NCBI RefSeq assembly: GCF_003121625.1
Contig: NZ_QDDJ01000002.1
Coordinates: forward strand, 186,001 to 250,000
Direction: 5' to 3'
DNA length: 64,000 bases
DNA from: Ornithinimicrobium cavernae
GTDB lineage: Bacteria > Actinomycetota > Actinomycetes > Actinomycetales > Dermatophilaceae
Below, one piece after another: positions 36,053 through 46,076 of the stretch. The translations under genes were made by a program, and so were the position numbers. The notes below the pieces were generated by a model. It was not told the DNA's origin. It searched no databases and saw only the letters and a list, made by a program, of their open reading frames with translations. Position 1 is the first letter of the stretch. Each line of letters opens with the position of its first letter.

Positions 36053-36820
36053 ATGGATCTGGGACTGGCCGGACGCGGTTACCTCGTCACCGGCGGATCG
36101 CGCGGCCTGGGGCGCGCGAGCGCCGAGTGCCTCGTCGCCGACGGGGCCGACGTGCTCCTCGTCGGCCGGGACGCCGACCGGGTGGCACGCACGGCCGAAG
36201 AGCTGACCGGCCTCGGCGCGGGCACCGCCTACGCCCTCGCCGGTGACCTGGCCGATCCGGCCGCCGCCGACCAGATCCTCCGGACGGCACAGGAGCACCT
36301 GGACAGTCTCGACGGTGCGGTGCTGAGCGTCGGTGGTCCCCCTCCCGGGCGGTTGCGGGAGAAGACGGACGATGAGTGGCGAGCGGCGTTCGAGCAGGTG
36401 CACCTGGGGCCCCTGCGCGTGGCCCGCACCCTGCTGGAGGCCGCGACGCGCCCGATGGCGATCACCTTCGTGCTGTCCACCTCGGTCCGCGCGCCCCTCG
36501 CTGACCTCGCGATCTCCAACGGGCTGCGTCCCGGGCTGGCCATGGCAGCCAAGACCATGGCCGATGAGTACGGACCCGAGGGCCACCGGGTCAACTGTCT
36601 GCTGCCCGGCCGGTTCGACACCGACCGCGTGCGGGAGCTGGACGAGGCCAGCGGCGACGCGGCGGCGCGGCGGGCCCGCCACGCGGCAGTGGTGCCGCTC
36701 GGCCGCTACGGCCAGCCCGAGGAGTTCGGCGCGGTCGCCGCGTTCGTGACCTCCCCGGTCGCCTCCTACCTGACCGGGTCCGTGGTGACCGTCGACGGCG
36801 GTCAGACCCGCACCCTCTGA
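36053..36820 (+). CDS. Atypical SDR family oxidoreductase
   Basis: A 255-residue Rossmann-fold protein from ATG 36053. N-terminal VTGGSRGLGRASAE binds NAD(P), and the end YLTGSVVTVDGG is typical SDR. The usual Tyr-x3-Lys is absent: the active-site helix reads LAISNGLRPGLAMAAKTMA, with Asn where Tyr would be, as in a known side group of SDRs with the SNxLRxG pattern. Ser in LSTSVRAP is present. It may use another residue or have lost reductase activity. Substrate unknown; it is monocistronic. Confidence 0.88.
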   Translation: MDLGLAGRGYLVTGGSRGLGRASAECLVADGADVLLVGRDADRVARTAEELTGLGAGTAYALAGDLADPAAADQILRTAQEHLDSLDGAVLSVGGPPPGRLREKTDDEWRAAFEQVHLGPLRVARTLLEAATRPMAITFVLSTSVRAPLADLAISNGLRPGLAMAAKTMADEYGPEGHRVNCLLPGRFDTDRVRELDEASGDAAARRARHAAVVPLGRYGQPEEFGAVAAFVTSPVASYLTGSVVTVDGGQTRTL

Positions 36821-36893
36821 GGGCGACCGGCGAACGGCTACGCTGAGCTGCGCCCGGAGCACGTCGCGCCACCGCCGAGCCAAGGAGTCCAGC

Positions 36894-37313
36894 ATGCCCG
36901 TCGCCGTCGCCCACAACGCCAGGCCCGAGGGGCGGTCCGCCGTGACCGCTGCCCTGGAGTGGGCCAGGGTCCACGACACCTCGCTCCTGGTCCTCCACGT
37001 CGAGGAGACCGGTCTGTCCGGCACCGCCGGGGTGCCGGCCGCCGAGAGCGGGGTGCGGGCGGTGGAGCAGGAGGTCGCCCAGGTGGTGGCGGAGCTCGCC
37101 GGTGAGGCGGCTCCCGAGTGGCAGGTGGTGTCGACAACCTCGGCGGGTGACATCGCCTCGGCACTCGTGCAGCTGGCGACCACCCACGGTGCCGAGCTGC
37201 TGGTCGTCGGGTCGCGCCGCCGCTCGGAGATCGGCAAGTTCCTCATGGGCCGCACTCTCCAGCGCGTGCTGCTGGACTCACCCGTGCCCGTGCTGGTCGT
37301 CAAGCACGCCTGA
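36894..37313 (+). CDS. Universal stress protein (UspA domain)
   Basis: The 139-residue single USP domain starts at ATG 36894 after an AAGGAG site. Beta-strand VAVAHNARPEGRSAVTAALE opens the fold, and GSRRRSEIGKFLMGRT gives the G-x2-x-x-G-x9-G-(S/T)-like ATP-binding loop; VPVLVVKHA closes it. It probably binds ATP and acts in stress or dormancy responses, as in mycobacteria. It stands alone, with a 46-nt 5' leader if TACGCT near 36839 is the -10. Confidence 0.9.
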   Translation: MPVAVAHNARPEGRSAVTAALEWARVHDTSLLVLHVEETGLSGTAGVPAAESGVRAVEQEVAQVVAELAGEAAPEWQVVSTTSAGDIASALVQLATTHGAELLVVGSRRRSEIGKFLMGRTLQRVLLDSPVPVLVVKHA

Positions 37314-37337
37314 ACGCCAGCCCTCCACGGGCCGGTC

Positions 37338-37425
37338 GTCGTCCTCCCCTCGCAGCACGCCCCACGCGGGGGGCGAGCCCGCCCCCCACGCCGGCGTGGT
37401 CGTCCTCCCCTCGCAGCACGCCCCA
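37338..37425. repeat. 27-bp direct repeat, two copies 61 bp apart
   Basis: Identical 27-bp units at 37338-37364 and 37399-37425 (beginning GTCGTCCTCCCCTCGCAGCA) lie between the stress protein gene and the MarR gene. The second copy is followed by a shifted version of the same flank. Purpose unclear; a small duplication is the simple reading. Confidence 0.9.
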
Positions 37426-37471
37426 ACGCGCGTGGCGAGTCAGCACCCACCGGACGCCCAGGACCGAAGAC

Positions 37472-37508
37472 TTGACAACTCACTTGTCATTCTGACAGTT
37501 TAGTTGTC
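37472..37508 (+). promoter_or_regulatory. MarR operator/promoter
   Basis: Directly before the MarR start there are four related half-sites in alternating orientation: TTGACAACT (37472-37480), ACTTGTCA (37482-37489), TGACAGTT (37493-37500) and AGTTGTC (37502-37508). Outer arms GACAACT/AGTTGTC are perfectly inverted. TTGACA is also a consensus -35. The layout fits self-repression by the MarR protein. Confidence 0.75.
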
Positions 37509-37970
37509 ATGAACGAAGGCGCCCGGCTCTACGCTGTGCTGCAGCGGATCCGACCCGTCCACGAGCTGTCTGCGCGCGCCGTCGGCGCGGCGCTCGAGGG
37601 CACCGACCTCACCGTCCCGCTGCGAGCCGTCCTGGAACGGCTCCACGACGACGGCCCGCAGACGGTCCCCTCCATCGCCCGCCGCCTCTACGTGACCCGG
37701 CAGGGAGTGCAGACCCTGGTCGATCGCGCCCGGGAGCTCGGTCTCGTGCAGACACGCCCCAACCCCGAGCACCGACGATCGCACCTGGTCGCCCTCACGC
37801 CCCGGGGAGAGGAGACCTTCACCACCCTGCACGCCGCGGAGACAGACCGTCTCGTCACCGTGGCGCGGGGACTGGACCCCGCAGACGTCGCGGCCTGCGT
37901 CCGCGTCCTGGACCACCTGGTCACCCGGCTGGAAGAGCTGATCACCACCACCGAGAGGAACGACCCATGA
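37509..37970 (+). CDS. MarR family transcriptional regulator
   Basis: A 153-residue winged-helix protein. The recognition region reads TVPSIARRLYVTRQGVQTLVDRA, the wing NPEHRRSHLVALTPRGEE, and helices at both ends form the dimer. Its ATG abuts a palindromic operator (37472-37508). The stop overlaps the hydrolase start (ATGA), so it probably controls a hydrolase-detoxification unit, responding to a small aromatic or lipophilic ligand. The ligand is unknown. Confidence 0.92.
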   Translation: MNEGARLYAVLQRIRPVHELSARAVGAALEGTDLTVPLRAVLERLHDDGPQTVPSIARRLYVTRQGVQTLVDRARELGLVQTRPNPEHRRSHLVALTPRGEETFTTLHAAETDRLVTVARGLDPADVAACVRVLDHLVTRLEELITTTERNDP

Positions 37971-38797
37971 CCACGACCCGTCACCTGGAGCACCTCGCGG
38001 TGCCCTCCGGCCACCTCGCCTACGCCGTCGACGGCGCGGGCACACCGCCGGTCGTGCTGCTGCACGCCGGCTACACCGACCACCGCATGTACGACCGCGA
38101 GCTGGAGCACCTGGCCATGCGCACCACCGTCGTGGCACCCGACGCCCGCACGCACGGCCGGTCCTCGACCGCGCTGGAACCCTTCCGGCACTGCGACGAC
38201 GTCGCCGCCCTGGTGCGTCACCTCAACCTCGGTCCGGCGGTGCTGGTCGGCACCAGCATGGGGGCCGGCACGGCCGTCGACACCGCCCTGGAGCACCCGG
38301 AGACCGTCCACGCGCTGGTGCTCAGCGGTGCGGGCACGAACGAGCCGGTCTTCGAGTCGGCCGCCGCCCTCGAGCTGCTCCGCCGGTCGGAGGAGGCGAT
38401 CGCGGCGCAGGACGTCACGGGGTGGCTGGCAGCGACCCTGGAGTGGATGGCCGGCCCCGCACGCAGTCTCGACGACGTCGACCCGCAGGCCCGCGACCGC
38501 GTCGCGAGCCTGCACCGGCACTTCGTCGGCACCCACCTGCAGCCCGGCGTCGTCCCTCCGGAGCACGTCACCGGATCGTGGGACCGGCTCGGCGAGATCA
38601 GCGTGCCCGTGCTGGGCATCGTGGGCGAGCTGGACTTCACCGACCACCACCGGATGACCGAGCGGGCCGTGGCGGGTGTGCGGGACGGCCGTGGCGTCGT
38701 GCGGATCCCCGGGGCAGGCCACTACCCCAACCTGGAGCAGCCGCTGGCCTGGGAGCATGCCGTGGACGACTTCCTCGACGAGGTGCTCACCGGCTGA
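37967..38797 (+). CDS. Alpha/beta hydrolase
   Basis: The 276-residue enzyme has an oxyanion segment VVLLHAGYTDHRMYD (HAG in place of HGG), nucleophile elbow VGTSMGAG (Ser), acid Asp in VGELDFTDHH and catalytic His in IPGAGHYPNLEQP. A full triad is therefore present. The fold is typical of esterases, lactonases and C-C hydrolases. It is translationally coupled to MarR. Substrate unknown, though MarR control points to xenobiotic or quorum-signal turnover (inference). Confidence 0.9.
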   Translation: MTTTRHLEHLAVPSGHLAYAVDGAGTPPVVLLHAGYTDHRMYDRELEHLAMRTTVVAPDARTHGRSSTALEPFRHCDDVAALVRHLNLGPAVLVGTSMGAGTAVDTALEHPETVHALVLSGAGTNEPVFESAAALELLRRSEEAIAAQDVTGWLAATLEWMAGPARSLDDVDPQARDRVASLHRHFVGTHLQPGVVPPEHVTGSWDRLGEISVPVLGIVGELDFTDHHRMTERAVAGVRDGRGVVRIPGAGHYPNLEQPLAWEHAVDDFLDEVLTG

Positions 38798-38802
38798 GGG
38801 CG

Positions 38803-40704
<1,902 letters not shown>

Positions 40705-40720
40705 GTCCTCCCTCCGTCCC

Positions 40721-42319
40721 TCAGGCGAGGGCGATGAGGTCCTGGTAGTCCTGGTTCCACAGGTCCTCGACACCATCGGGCAGCAACAGGACCCGCTCGG
40801 GCTCCAGCGCCGCGACCGCACCCTCGTCGTGGCTCACCAGCACGACCGCACCCTCGTAGGTGCGCAGTGCCGACAGCACCTCCTCGCGGGAGGCCGGGTC
40901 CAGGTTGTTGGTGGGCTCGTCCAGGAGCAGGACGTTGGCGGCCGAGACCACCAGCATGGCCAGGGCCAGCCGGGTCTTCTCGCCGCCGGAGAGCACCCCG
41001 GCCGGCTTGTCCACGTCGTCGCCGGAGAACAGGAAGGAACCCAGCACCTTGCGGGTCTCGGTCTCGTCCAGGTCCGGGGCCGCCGACTTCATGTTCTGCA
41101 GGACGGACCGGTCGACATCCAGCGTCTCGTGCTCCTGCGCGTAGTAGCCCAGGCGCAGGCCGTGGCCCGGCTCCACCTGACCGGTGTCCGGCTCGTCGAT
41201 CCCGGCGAGGATCCGCAGCAGCGTGGTCTTGCCGGCGCCGTTGAGACCCAGCACGACGACCCTGCTGCCGCGGTCGATGTTGAGGTCGACGTCGGTGAAG
41301 ACCTCCAGCGAGCCGTAGGAGCGCGACAGCCCCGAGGCCGACAGCGGTGTCCGGCCGCACGGCGCCGGAGAGGGGAACCGCAGCTTGGCGACCCGGTCGA
41401 CCGCCCGCTCGCTCTCCAGGCCCGCCAACAGCTTCTGCGCCCGACGCGCCATGTTCTGTGCCGCCACGGCCTTGGTCGCCTTGGCGCGCATCTTGTCCGC
41501 CTGGGCCATCAGCGTGGCGGCCTTCTTCTCGGCGTTGACCCGCTCGCGCTTGCGCCGACGCTCGTCGGTCTCCCGCTGCTGCAGGTAGGTCTTCCAGCCC
41601 ATGTTGTACTGGTCGATCTCACCGCGGTTGGCGTCCAGGTGGAACACCCGGTTGACCACCTGCCCGATCAGCTCCACGTCGTGGGAGATGACCAGCAGCC
41701 CACCCGGGTAGGTCTTCAAGTAGTCGCGCAGCCACACGATCGAGTCGGCGTCCAGGTGGTTGGTCGGCTCGTCGAGCAGCAGGGTCGAGGCACCGCTGAA
41801 CAGGATCCGGGCCAGCTCGATCCGGCGGCGCTGCCCACCGGACAGTGTCACGAGCTCCTGGTCGAGCACGCGGGTCGGCAGACCGAGGCTCGAGGCGATC
41901 GACGCCGCCTCGGACTCGGCGGCATAGCCACCACGGGCGTTGAACTCGGCGTCCAGGCGGGTGTACCGGCCCATCGCCTTCTCCCGCACCGCGTCGTCCT
42001 CACTGCCCATCGCGGTCTCGGCGGCGCGCAGGTCACGGATGACGGTGTCCAGGCCGCGGGCCGCCAGGATCCGGTCCCGGCCGAGCACGTGCAGGTCCCC
42101 GGTCCTCGGGTCCTGGGGAAGGTAGCCCACGTCTCCGCGCCGGACCACCGACCCGGCGGCCGGCTCAGCCTCCCCGGCCAGGACCTTGGTGAGCGTCGTC
42201 TTGCCGGCACCGTTGCGCCCGACCAGGCCGACGCGGTCCCCCGGTGCCACCTGGAACGTGACCTCGTCCATCAACAGGCGGGACCCGGCGCGCAGCTCGA
42301 CCCCCGAGACAGTGATCAC
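40721..42319 (-). CDS. ABC-F family ATPase (ribosome-associated)
   Basis: The 532-residue protein has two ABC domains and no membrane span. Domain 1: GRNGAGKTT, LSGGQRRR, LLLDEPTNHLD; domain 2: GLNGAGKTT, LSGGEKTRLALAM, LLLDEPTNNLD. Between them is the charged P-site tRNA-interaction linker (about 245-300: TYLQQRETDERRRKRERVNA and nearby). ABC-F proteins act on the ribosome in translation or antibiotic resistance. It corresponds in position and sequence feel to M. tuberculosis Rv1473. Start is GTG 42319 with AGGAG 8 bases upstream. Confidence 0.92.
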   Translation of the reverse strand: MITVSGVELRAGSRLLMDEVTFQVAPGDRVGLVGRNGAGKTTLTKVLAGEAEPAAGSVVRRGDVGYLPQDPRTGDLHVLGRDRILAARGLDTVIRDLRAAETAMGSEDDAVREKAMGRYTRLDAEFNARGGYAAESEAASIASSLGLPTRVLDQELVTLSGGQRRRIELARILFSGASTLLLDEPTNHLDADSIVWLRDYLKTYPGGLLVISHDVELIGQVVNRVFHLDANRGEIDQYNMGWKTYLQQRETDERRRKRERVNAEKKAATLMAQADKMRAKATKAVAAQNMARRAQKLLAGLESERAVDRVAKLRFPSPAPCGRTPLSASGLSRSYGSLEVFTDVDLNIDRGSRVVVLGLNGAGKTTLLRILAGIDEPDTGQVEPGHGLRLGYYAQEHETLDVDRSVLQNMKSAAPDLDETETRKVLGSFLFSGDDVDKPAGVLSGGEKTRLALAMLVVSAANVLLLDEPTNNLDPASREEVLSALRTYEGAVVLVSHDEGAVAALEPERVLLLPDGVEDLWNQDYQDLIALA

Positions 42320-42431
42320 GTGCAGGACTCCTAGGGGACGGCATACGGCAACAGCAGGTGCTGAGACGGCGGGAGGTGGTTAGTCTACGATCGCGGCGCC
42401 ACGTCCGGCGAATGGATAGAGCGGAGAGAGC

Positions 42432-43346
42432 ATGACCTTCAAGGAGAACGCCCGGCTCGACACGGGTCAGGTCCGCGGCGGCGGTGGAGGTCGACGGGGT
42501 GGCGGCGGCGGCCTGGCGGCCGGCGGCGGCATCGGCGGCATCATCGTGCTCGTGCTCTACCTGCTCTTCGGCGGCAGCCTCGGCGGCGGTGGGACCGGCT
42601 CGTCGGGGTCACCGTGGAACTTCGGCGCGAGTGAGGTCTCCACGAGCGGCGAGGGGGTCTCCGAGGACTTCTCGCACTGCCAGACCGGCGCGGACGCCAA
42701 CGAGCACCAGGACTGTCGGGTGATCGGGACCGTCAACAGCGTCCAGGCCTTCTGGACGAGCGCCTGGTCCCAGTACCAGCCGGCCCAGACCGTGATCTTC
42801 TCCGGCACCGTCCAGACGGGCTGTGGCACGGCCAACAGCCAGGTCGGGCCCTTCTACTGCCCGCTCGACAGCCAGGTCTACATCGACGTGAGCTTCTTCG
42901 ACCAGCTCGAGCAGATGGGCGGCGACGGCGGCTCGCTGTCCCAGATGTATGTCGTGGCACACGAGTACGGACACCACGTGCAGAACCTCAACGGGGTGCT
43001 CGGCCGCGCCCAGCAGGACCCGCAGGGCCCCGAGTCGGGGGCCGTCCGGGTCGAGCTCCAGGCGGACTGCTACGCCGGGGTGTGGGTGGCCCACGCCGAC
43101 GGGACCCGCCTGGGCCAGGAGGACACCGCGATCCTCGAGCCGATCACCCAGGACCAGATCCAGTCCGCGCTGTCCGCAGCCGAGGCGGTCGGCGACGACC
43201 GGATCCAGGAGCAGATGCAGGGCCGGGTGACCCCGGAGAACTGGACGCACGGTTCGTCCGAGCAGCGCCAGAAGTGGTTCCTCACCGGCTACGAGACCGG
43301 TGACCCGAACCAGTGCAACACCTTCGCCGCCGAGGACCTGGGCTGA
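42432..43346 (+). CDS. Putative neutral zinc metallopeptidase (YpfJ family)
   Basis: The 304-residue protein has a Gly/Arg-rich start (18-35), a single membrane helix (GGIIVLVLYLLFGG, about 34-47) and an external catalytic domain. The gluzincin motif HEYGHHVQ (about 178-185) with the downstream Glu in RVELQADCYAGVW gives a full zinc site. Four Cys may form disulfides. Expected: a membrane-anchored extracytoplasmic peptidase of unknown target. A leader of about 40 nt starts near TACGAT (42386-42391). GGAGAGAG is the ribosome-binding site. Confidence 0.9.
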   Translation: MTFKENARLDTGQVRGGGGGRRGGGGGLAAGGGIGGIIVLVLYLLFGGSLGGGGTGSSGSPWNFGASEVSTSGEGVSEDFSHCQTGADANEHQDCRVIGTVNSVQAFWTSAWSQYQPAQTVIFSGTVQTGCGTANSQVGPFYCPLDSQVYIDVSFFDQLEQMGGDGGSLSQMYVVAHEYGHHVQNLNGVLGRAQQDPQGPESGAVRVELQADCYAGVWVAHADGTRLGQEDTAILEPITQDQIQSALSAAEAVGDDRIQEQMQGRVTPENWTHGSSEQRQKWFLTGYETGDPNQCNTFAAEDLG

Positions 43347-43698
43347 CCCGGGTTCCCTCTGTGGGCAGGCGGCCGGTCACCTCGGGTGACCGGCCGTTGT
43401 CGTGAGGAGACGTGCCAGGCCGGGCACTCGTCATACGGCCCTGCGTGACTCCCGTCACATAACCTGGCCTTGGGAATAGCCTCGACTTGCCGTGCGGTTG
43501 CCGTCTTCGTGCGACACAACGTGTGGGACCTCACTCGTCGGCTCGACGTCGACCTGCTGCGCCACAGCACCTCCCGCTGTCTGCGCTGACCCCGCACCCG
43601 CCCGCCGCTCCCTGCGGCCCCCGTGGTCAGCCGGCTGAGCCCTGCGCGCCCGCGACCACGCCCTCCCCCGCACCGTTGCCCGAAAGGCTCATTCCTCC
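43347..43698. other. 352-bp intergenic region
   Basis: It holds the terminator at 43370-43396 and then about 300 bases with no supported gene. Open frames here are Pro/Ala/Arg-rich and lack ribosome-binding sites. The promoter of the dicarboxylate carrier should lie here; TTGCCG (43486-43491) is a possible -35, with no clear -10. GAAAGG (43681-43686) is a weak ribosome-binding site for the next ATG. Confidence 0.6.
43370..43399 (+). terminator. Rho-independent terminator after the zinc peptidase
   Basis: 12-bp perfect stem with arms 43370-43381 and 43385-43396, TCG loop, followed by TTGT. Confidence 0.85.
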
Positions 43699-45030
43699 AT
43701 GCTTGCTCGCCTGCGCCGGATCAGTTTCGGCACCCAGGTCCTGATCGGTCTCGTCCTCGGTGTGGTCCTCGGACTGCTCGCCCGCCAGATGGGTGGCGGC
43801 GCCGAGGACCCCAACTGGCTGACCGAGACCCTCACGATCATCGGATCCTCGTTCGTCACCCTCCTGCGCGCCATCGTGCCGCCCCTGGTCTTCCTCGCGA
43901 TCGTCAGCTCCATCGCGAACCTGCGTGAGGTCACCGGCGCGGCCCGCCTCGCCTGGCAGACGCTGTTCTGGTTTGCCGTGACCGCCCTGGCCTCGGTGGC
44001 CATCGGCATGGCGGTCGGCCTGGTCGTCAACCCGGCCCGCGGCACCTCGGTGAGCACCGCCGACGCGGCCGCGCCCGGCTCCTCCGGCTCGTGGCTCGAC
44101 TTCCTCACCGGTCTCATCCCGGGCAACGTGCTGGGTCTGCAGGGCTCGGCCGGGGACGACGGCAGTGTCGGCCTGTCCTTCAACGTGCTGCAGATCCTCA
44201 TCGTCGCCATCGCCTTCGGAGTGGCCGCCCTCAAGGTCGGCGCACCCGCCGAGCCCTTCCTCAACATCACGCGGTCCGCGCTCGCCGTGGTGCAGAAGGT
44301 CCTGTGGTGGATCATCCTGCTCGCTCCCCTGGCGACAGTTGGCCTGCTGGGCAAGGCCGTGGCGACCTACGGCTGGGACGCCCTCGGGTCCCTGGGCTGG
44401 TACGCCATCGCCATCTACGCCGGCCTGGCGCTGGTGCTCGCCGTGCTCTACCCCGTCATCCTGCGCATGCACGGCCTGTCGGTGAAGCAGTTCTTCACCG
44501 GCGCCTGGCCCGCGATCCAGCTGGCGTTCGTGTCGCGCTCCTCGATCGGCACCCTGCCGGTGACCCAGGCCGTCACCGAGCGCAACCTCGGGGTGCCCCG
44601 CGCCTACTCCTCCTTCGCCGTGCCACTGGGTGCCACGACCAAGATGGATGGGTGCGCCGCGGTCTACCCGGCGATCTCGGCGATCTTCGTCGCGCAGTTC
44701 TTCGGCGTGAGCCTCGGGCTCACCGACTACCTGCTCATCGCGTTCGTCTCGGTCATCGGCTCGGCCGCCACCGCGGGCGTCACGGGCGCCATGGTCATGC
44801 TGACGCTGACCCTCTCGACCATCGGGCTGCCGCTCGAGGGTGTCGGCCTGCTGCTGGCCATCGACCCGATCCTGGACATGGGACGCACCGCGACCAACGT
44901 CGCCGGCCAGGCCCTGGTGCCCACGATCGTCGCCGCCCGCGAGGGGATCCTCGACCGGGAGGTGTTCGACGCGCCGCGCGACGGGCACGCCTGGCGCGAG
45001 GACCTCGACGTGGTGACCGTGCCGGCCTGA
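43699..45030 (+). CDS. Dicarboxylate/amino-acid:cation symporter family (DAACS) transporter with altered cation site
   Basis: The 443-residue membrane protein has the glutamate transporter fold: HP1 tip SRSSIGTLPVT, TM7 GATTKMDGC, and TM8 LDMGRTATNVAGQ. Aligned by eye with archaeal GltPh, Asn310 of the NMDG motif is replaced by Lys and Asp405 of the VNVTGD motif by Gln, while the substrate residues equivalent to Asp394, Arg397 and Asn401 remain. Those two changed positions build the first sodium site. A Lys there may stand in for sodium, suggesting different coupling. It imports a dicarboxylate or acidic/neutral amino acid. Monocistronic, ending at a strong hairpin. Confidence 0.9.
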   Translation: MLARLRRISFGTQVLIGLVLGVVLGLLARQMGGGAEDPNWLTETLTIIGSSFVTLLRAIVPPLVFLAIVSSIANLREVTGAARLAWQTLFWFAVTALASVAIGMAVGLVVNPARGTSVSTADAAAPGSSGSWLDFLTGLIPGNVLGLQGSAGDDGSVGLSFNVLQILIVAIAFGVAALKVGAPAEPFLNITRSALAVVQKVLWWIILLAPLATVGLLGKAVATYGWDALGSLGWYAIAIYAGLALVLAVLYPVILRMHGLSVKQFFTGAWPAIQLAFVSRSSIGTLPVTQAVTERNLGVPRAYSSFAVPLGATTKMDGCAAVYPAISAIFVAQFFGVSLGLTDYLLIAFVSVIGSAATAGVTGAMVMLTLTLSTIGLPLEGVGLLLAIDPILDMGRTATNVAGQALVPTIVAAREGILDREVFDAPRDGHAWREDLDVVTVPA

Positions 45031-45057
45031 CGAGGGCGGCCTCGTGCAGCGGGGCCT

Positions 45058-45101
45058 GGGCTGACCCGGGGGCGGCGTGACCGCTGCCCCCGGGTCAGCC
45101 C
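45058..45101. terminator. Long bidirectional hairpin between DAACS gene and suf operon
   Basis: Perfect 16-bp stem (45058-45073 with 45086-45101), extendable inward by four more pairs to a TGAC tetraloop. It lies between convergent genes and its minus-strand arm includes the last two codons and the stop of the acVLRF1 gene (45095-45101). Confidence 0.88.
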
Positions 45102-45727
45102 GGCTCCCGCAGCCGGATCCGGGTGGCCCGTGCGCGGCGCAGGGTCTCCTGCAGGACCTTCAGCCTGGGGTCGGTCACGTCGTAGAACTCACGTCGGGGC
45201 AGCCCGGTCAACGGGGCGAGCCCGGGATCCTGGAGGACCTGCCGCACCAGGGACCTGTCCCCGCCGACCACCAGCCCGTCCACCAGGGCTCCGCGCGGGC
45301 CGAGGAGCCGGTCCGCGGCCTGCTCGACGACCCGCCCCACCAGGGCGTCGGCCTGGTTGCCGCGGCGCCGGGCGTAACGCTGCTGGCTCCACCCGCCCGC
45401 GGCCGTCCGGGACTGGACGTAACGGGTGCCGCAGTAGTGGTCGGTGAGCTGTTCCCCGACGCCCAGCCCCACGGCATACCCGCCCCTGCGCAGCAGGACC
45501 AGCCCGAGCCGCCCGGGCAGATCGACCCGGCCGGGCGCCCAGGCCAGGACCTCGGCGACCGCGCCGTCGGGGGCGGCGAGCACGAACGGCACGGCGACCG
45601 GGTCGGCCCCGGGGGACCGCTCCGGCACACCGTGCCGTTCGGTGAAGCCGCTGATCCACCGCTCCAGGCGCGCGGGGTCGACCTCGACCACACGCGTGGG
45701 GCTGGTGCTCAGGACAGCCTCAGACAT
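45095..45727 (-). CDS. acVLRF1 family peptidyl-tRNA hydrolase (Vms1-like release factor)
   Basis: A 210-residue protein from ATG 45727; it overlaps the sufT-like stop by 8 bases. The eRF1-like Vms1 core is visible: GTRYVQSRTAAGGWSQQRYA followed by RRRGNQADAL, with the conserved Gln in GGWSQQR that corresponds to the catalytic loop of Vms1/ANKZF1. Actinobacterial VLRF1 proteins (acVLRF1) are predicted from homology to release peptides from peptidyl-tRNA on stalled large subunits. Being the last gene of the suf operon suggests co-expression with Fe-S assembly, perhaps under oxidative stress. Confidence 0.87.
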   Translation of the reverse strand: MSEAVLSTSPTRVVEVDPARLERWISGFTERHGVPERSPGADPVAVPFVLAAPDGAVAEVLAWAPGRVDLPGRLGLVLLRRGGYAVGLGVGEQLTDHYCGTRYVQSRTAAGGWSQQRYARRRGNQADALVGRVVEQAADRLLGPRGALVDGLVVGGDRSLVRQVLQDPGLAPLTGLPRREFYDVTDPRLKVLQETLRRARATRIRLREPG

Positions 45728-46046
45728 TGAACCCGAGGGCGCGCAGCTGCTCACGGCCCTCGGGGGTGATCTTGTCCGGTCCCCACGGCGGCATCCAGAC
45801 CCAGTTGATCCGGTAGCTGGAGACCAGGCCCTCCAGGACCTGCCCGACCTGCTCCTCGATCACGTCGGTGAGCGGGCACGCCGCGGAGGTGAGGGTCATG
45901 TCGATGACGGAGTGGGACTGGGCGTCGACGGTCAGGCCGTAGATCAGGCCGAGGTCGACGACGTTGATGCCAAGCTCGGGATCGACGACGTCGCGGAGCG
46001 CCTCCTCGACGTCGGCGACATTGGGTGGGGTGACGGTCTGGCTCAT
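45720..46046 (-). CDS. sufT: SufT-like Fe-S assembly factor (MIP18/DUF59)
   Basis: The 108-residue protein has VVDPELGINVVDLGLIYGL and TLTSAACPLTDVI with the conserved Cys, and MPPWGPDKITPEGREQLRALG at the end. It is a DUF59-domain protein thought to help mature Fe-S proteins, and it closes the classical suf gene set. It is 30 bases from sufU. Stop overlaps the acVLRF1 start. Confidence 0.93.
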   Translation of the reverse strand: MSQTVTPPNVADVEEALRDVVDPELGINVVDLGLIYGLTVDAQSHSVIDMTLTSAACPLTDVIEEQVGQVLEGLVSSYRINWVWMPPWGPDKITPEGREQLRALGFNV

Positions 46047-46076
46047 CGGGTCCTCCTAGGTGGTGGTCTCAGGGTC

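Noticed and set aside
37338-37425. CRISPR-like repeat
   Set aside because: Only two 27-bp copies with a single 34-bp spacer, no palindromic character and no cas genes nearby.
43487-43744. Pro/Ala/Cys-rich frame in the gap before the DAACS carrier
   Set aside because: No ribosome-binding site, spurious composition, and it runs into the carrier gene in another frame.
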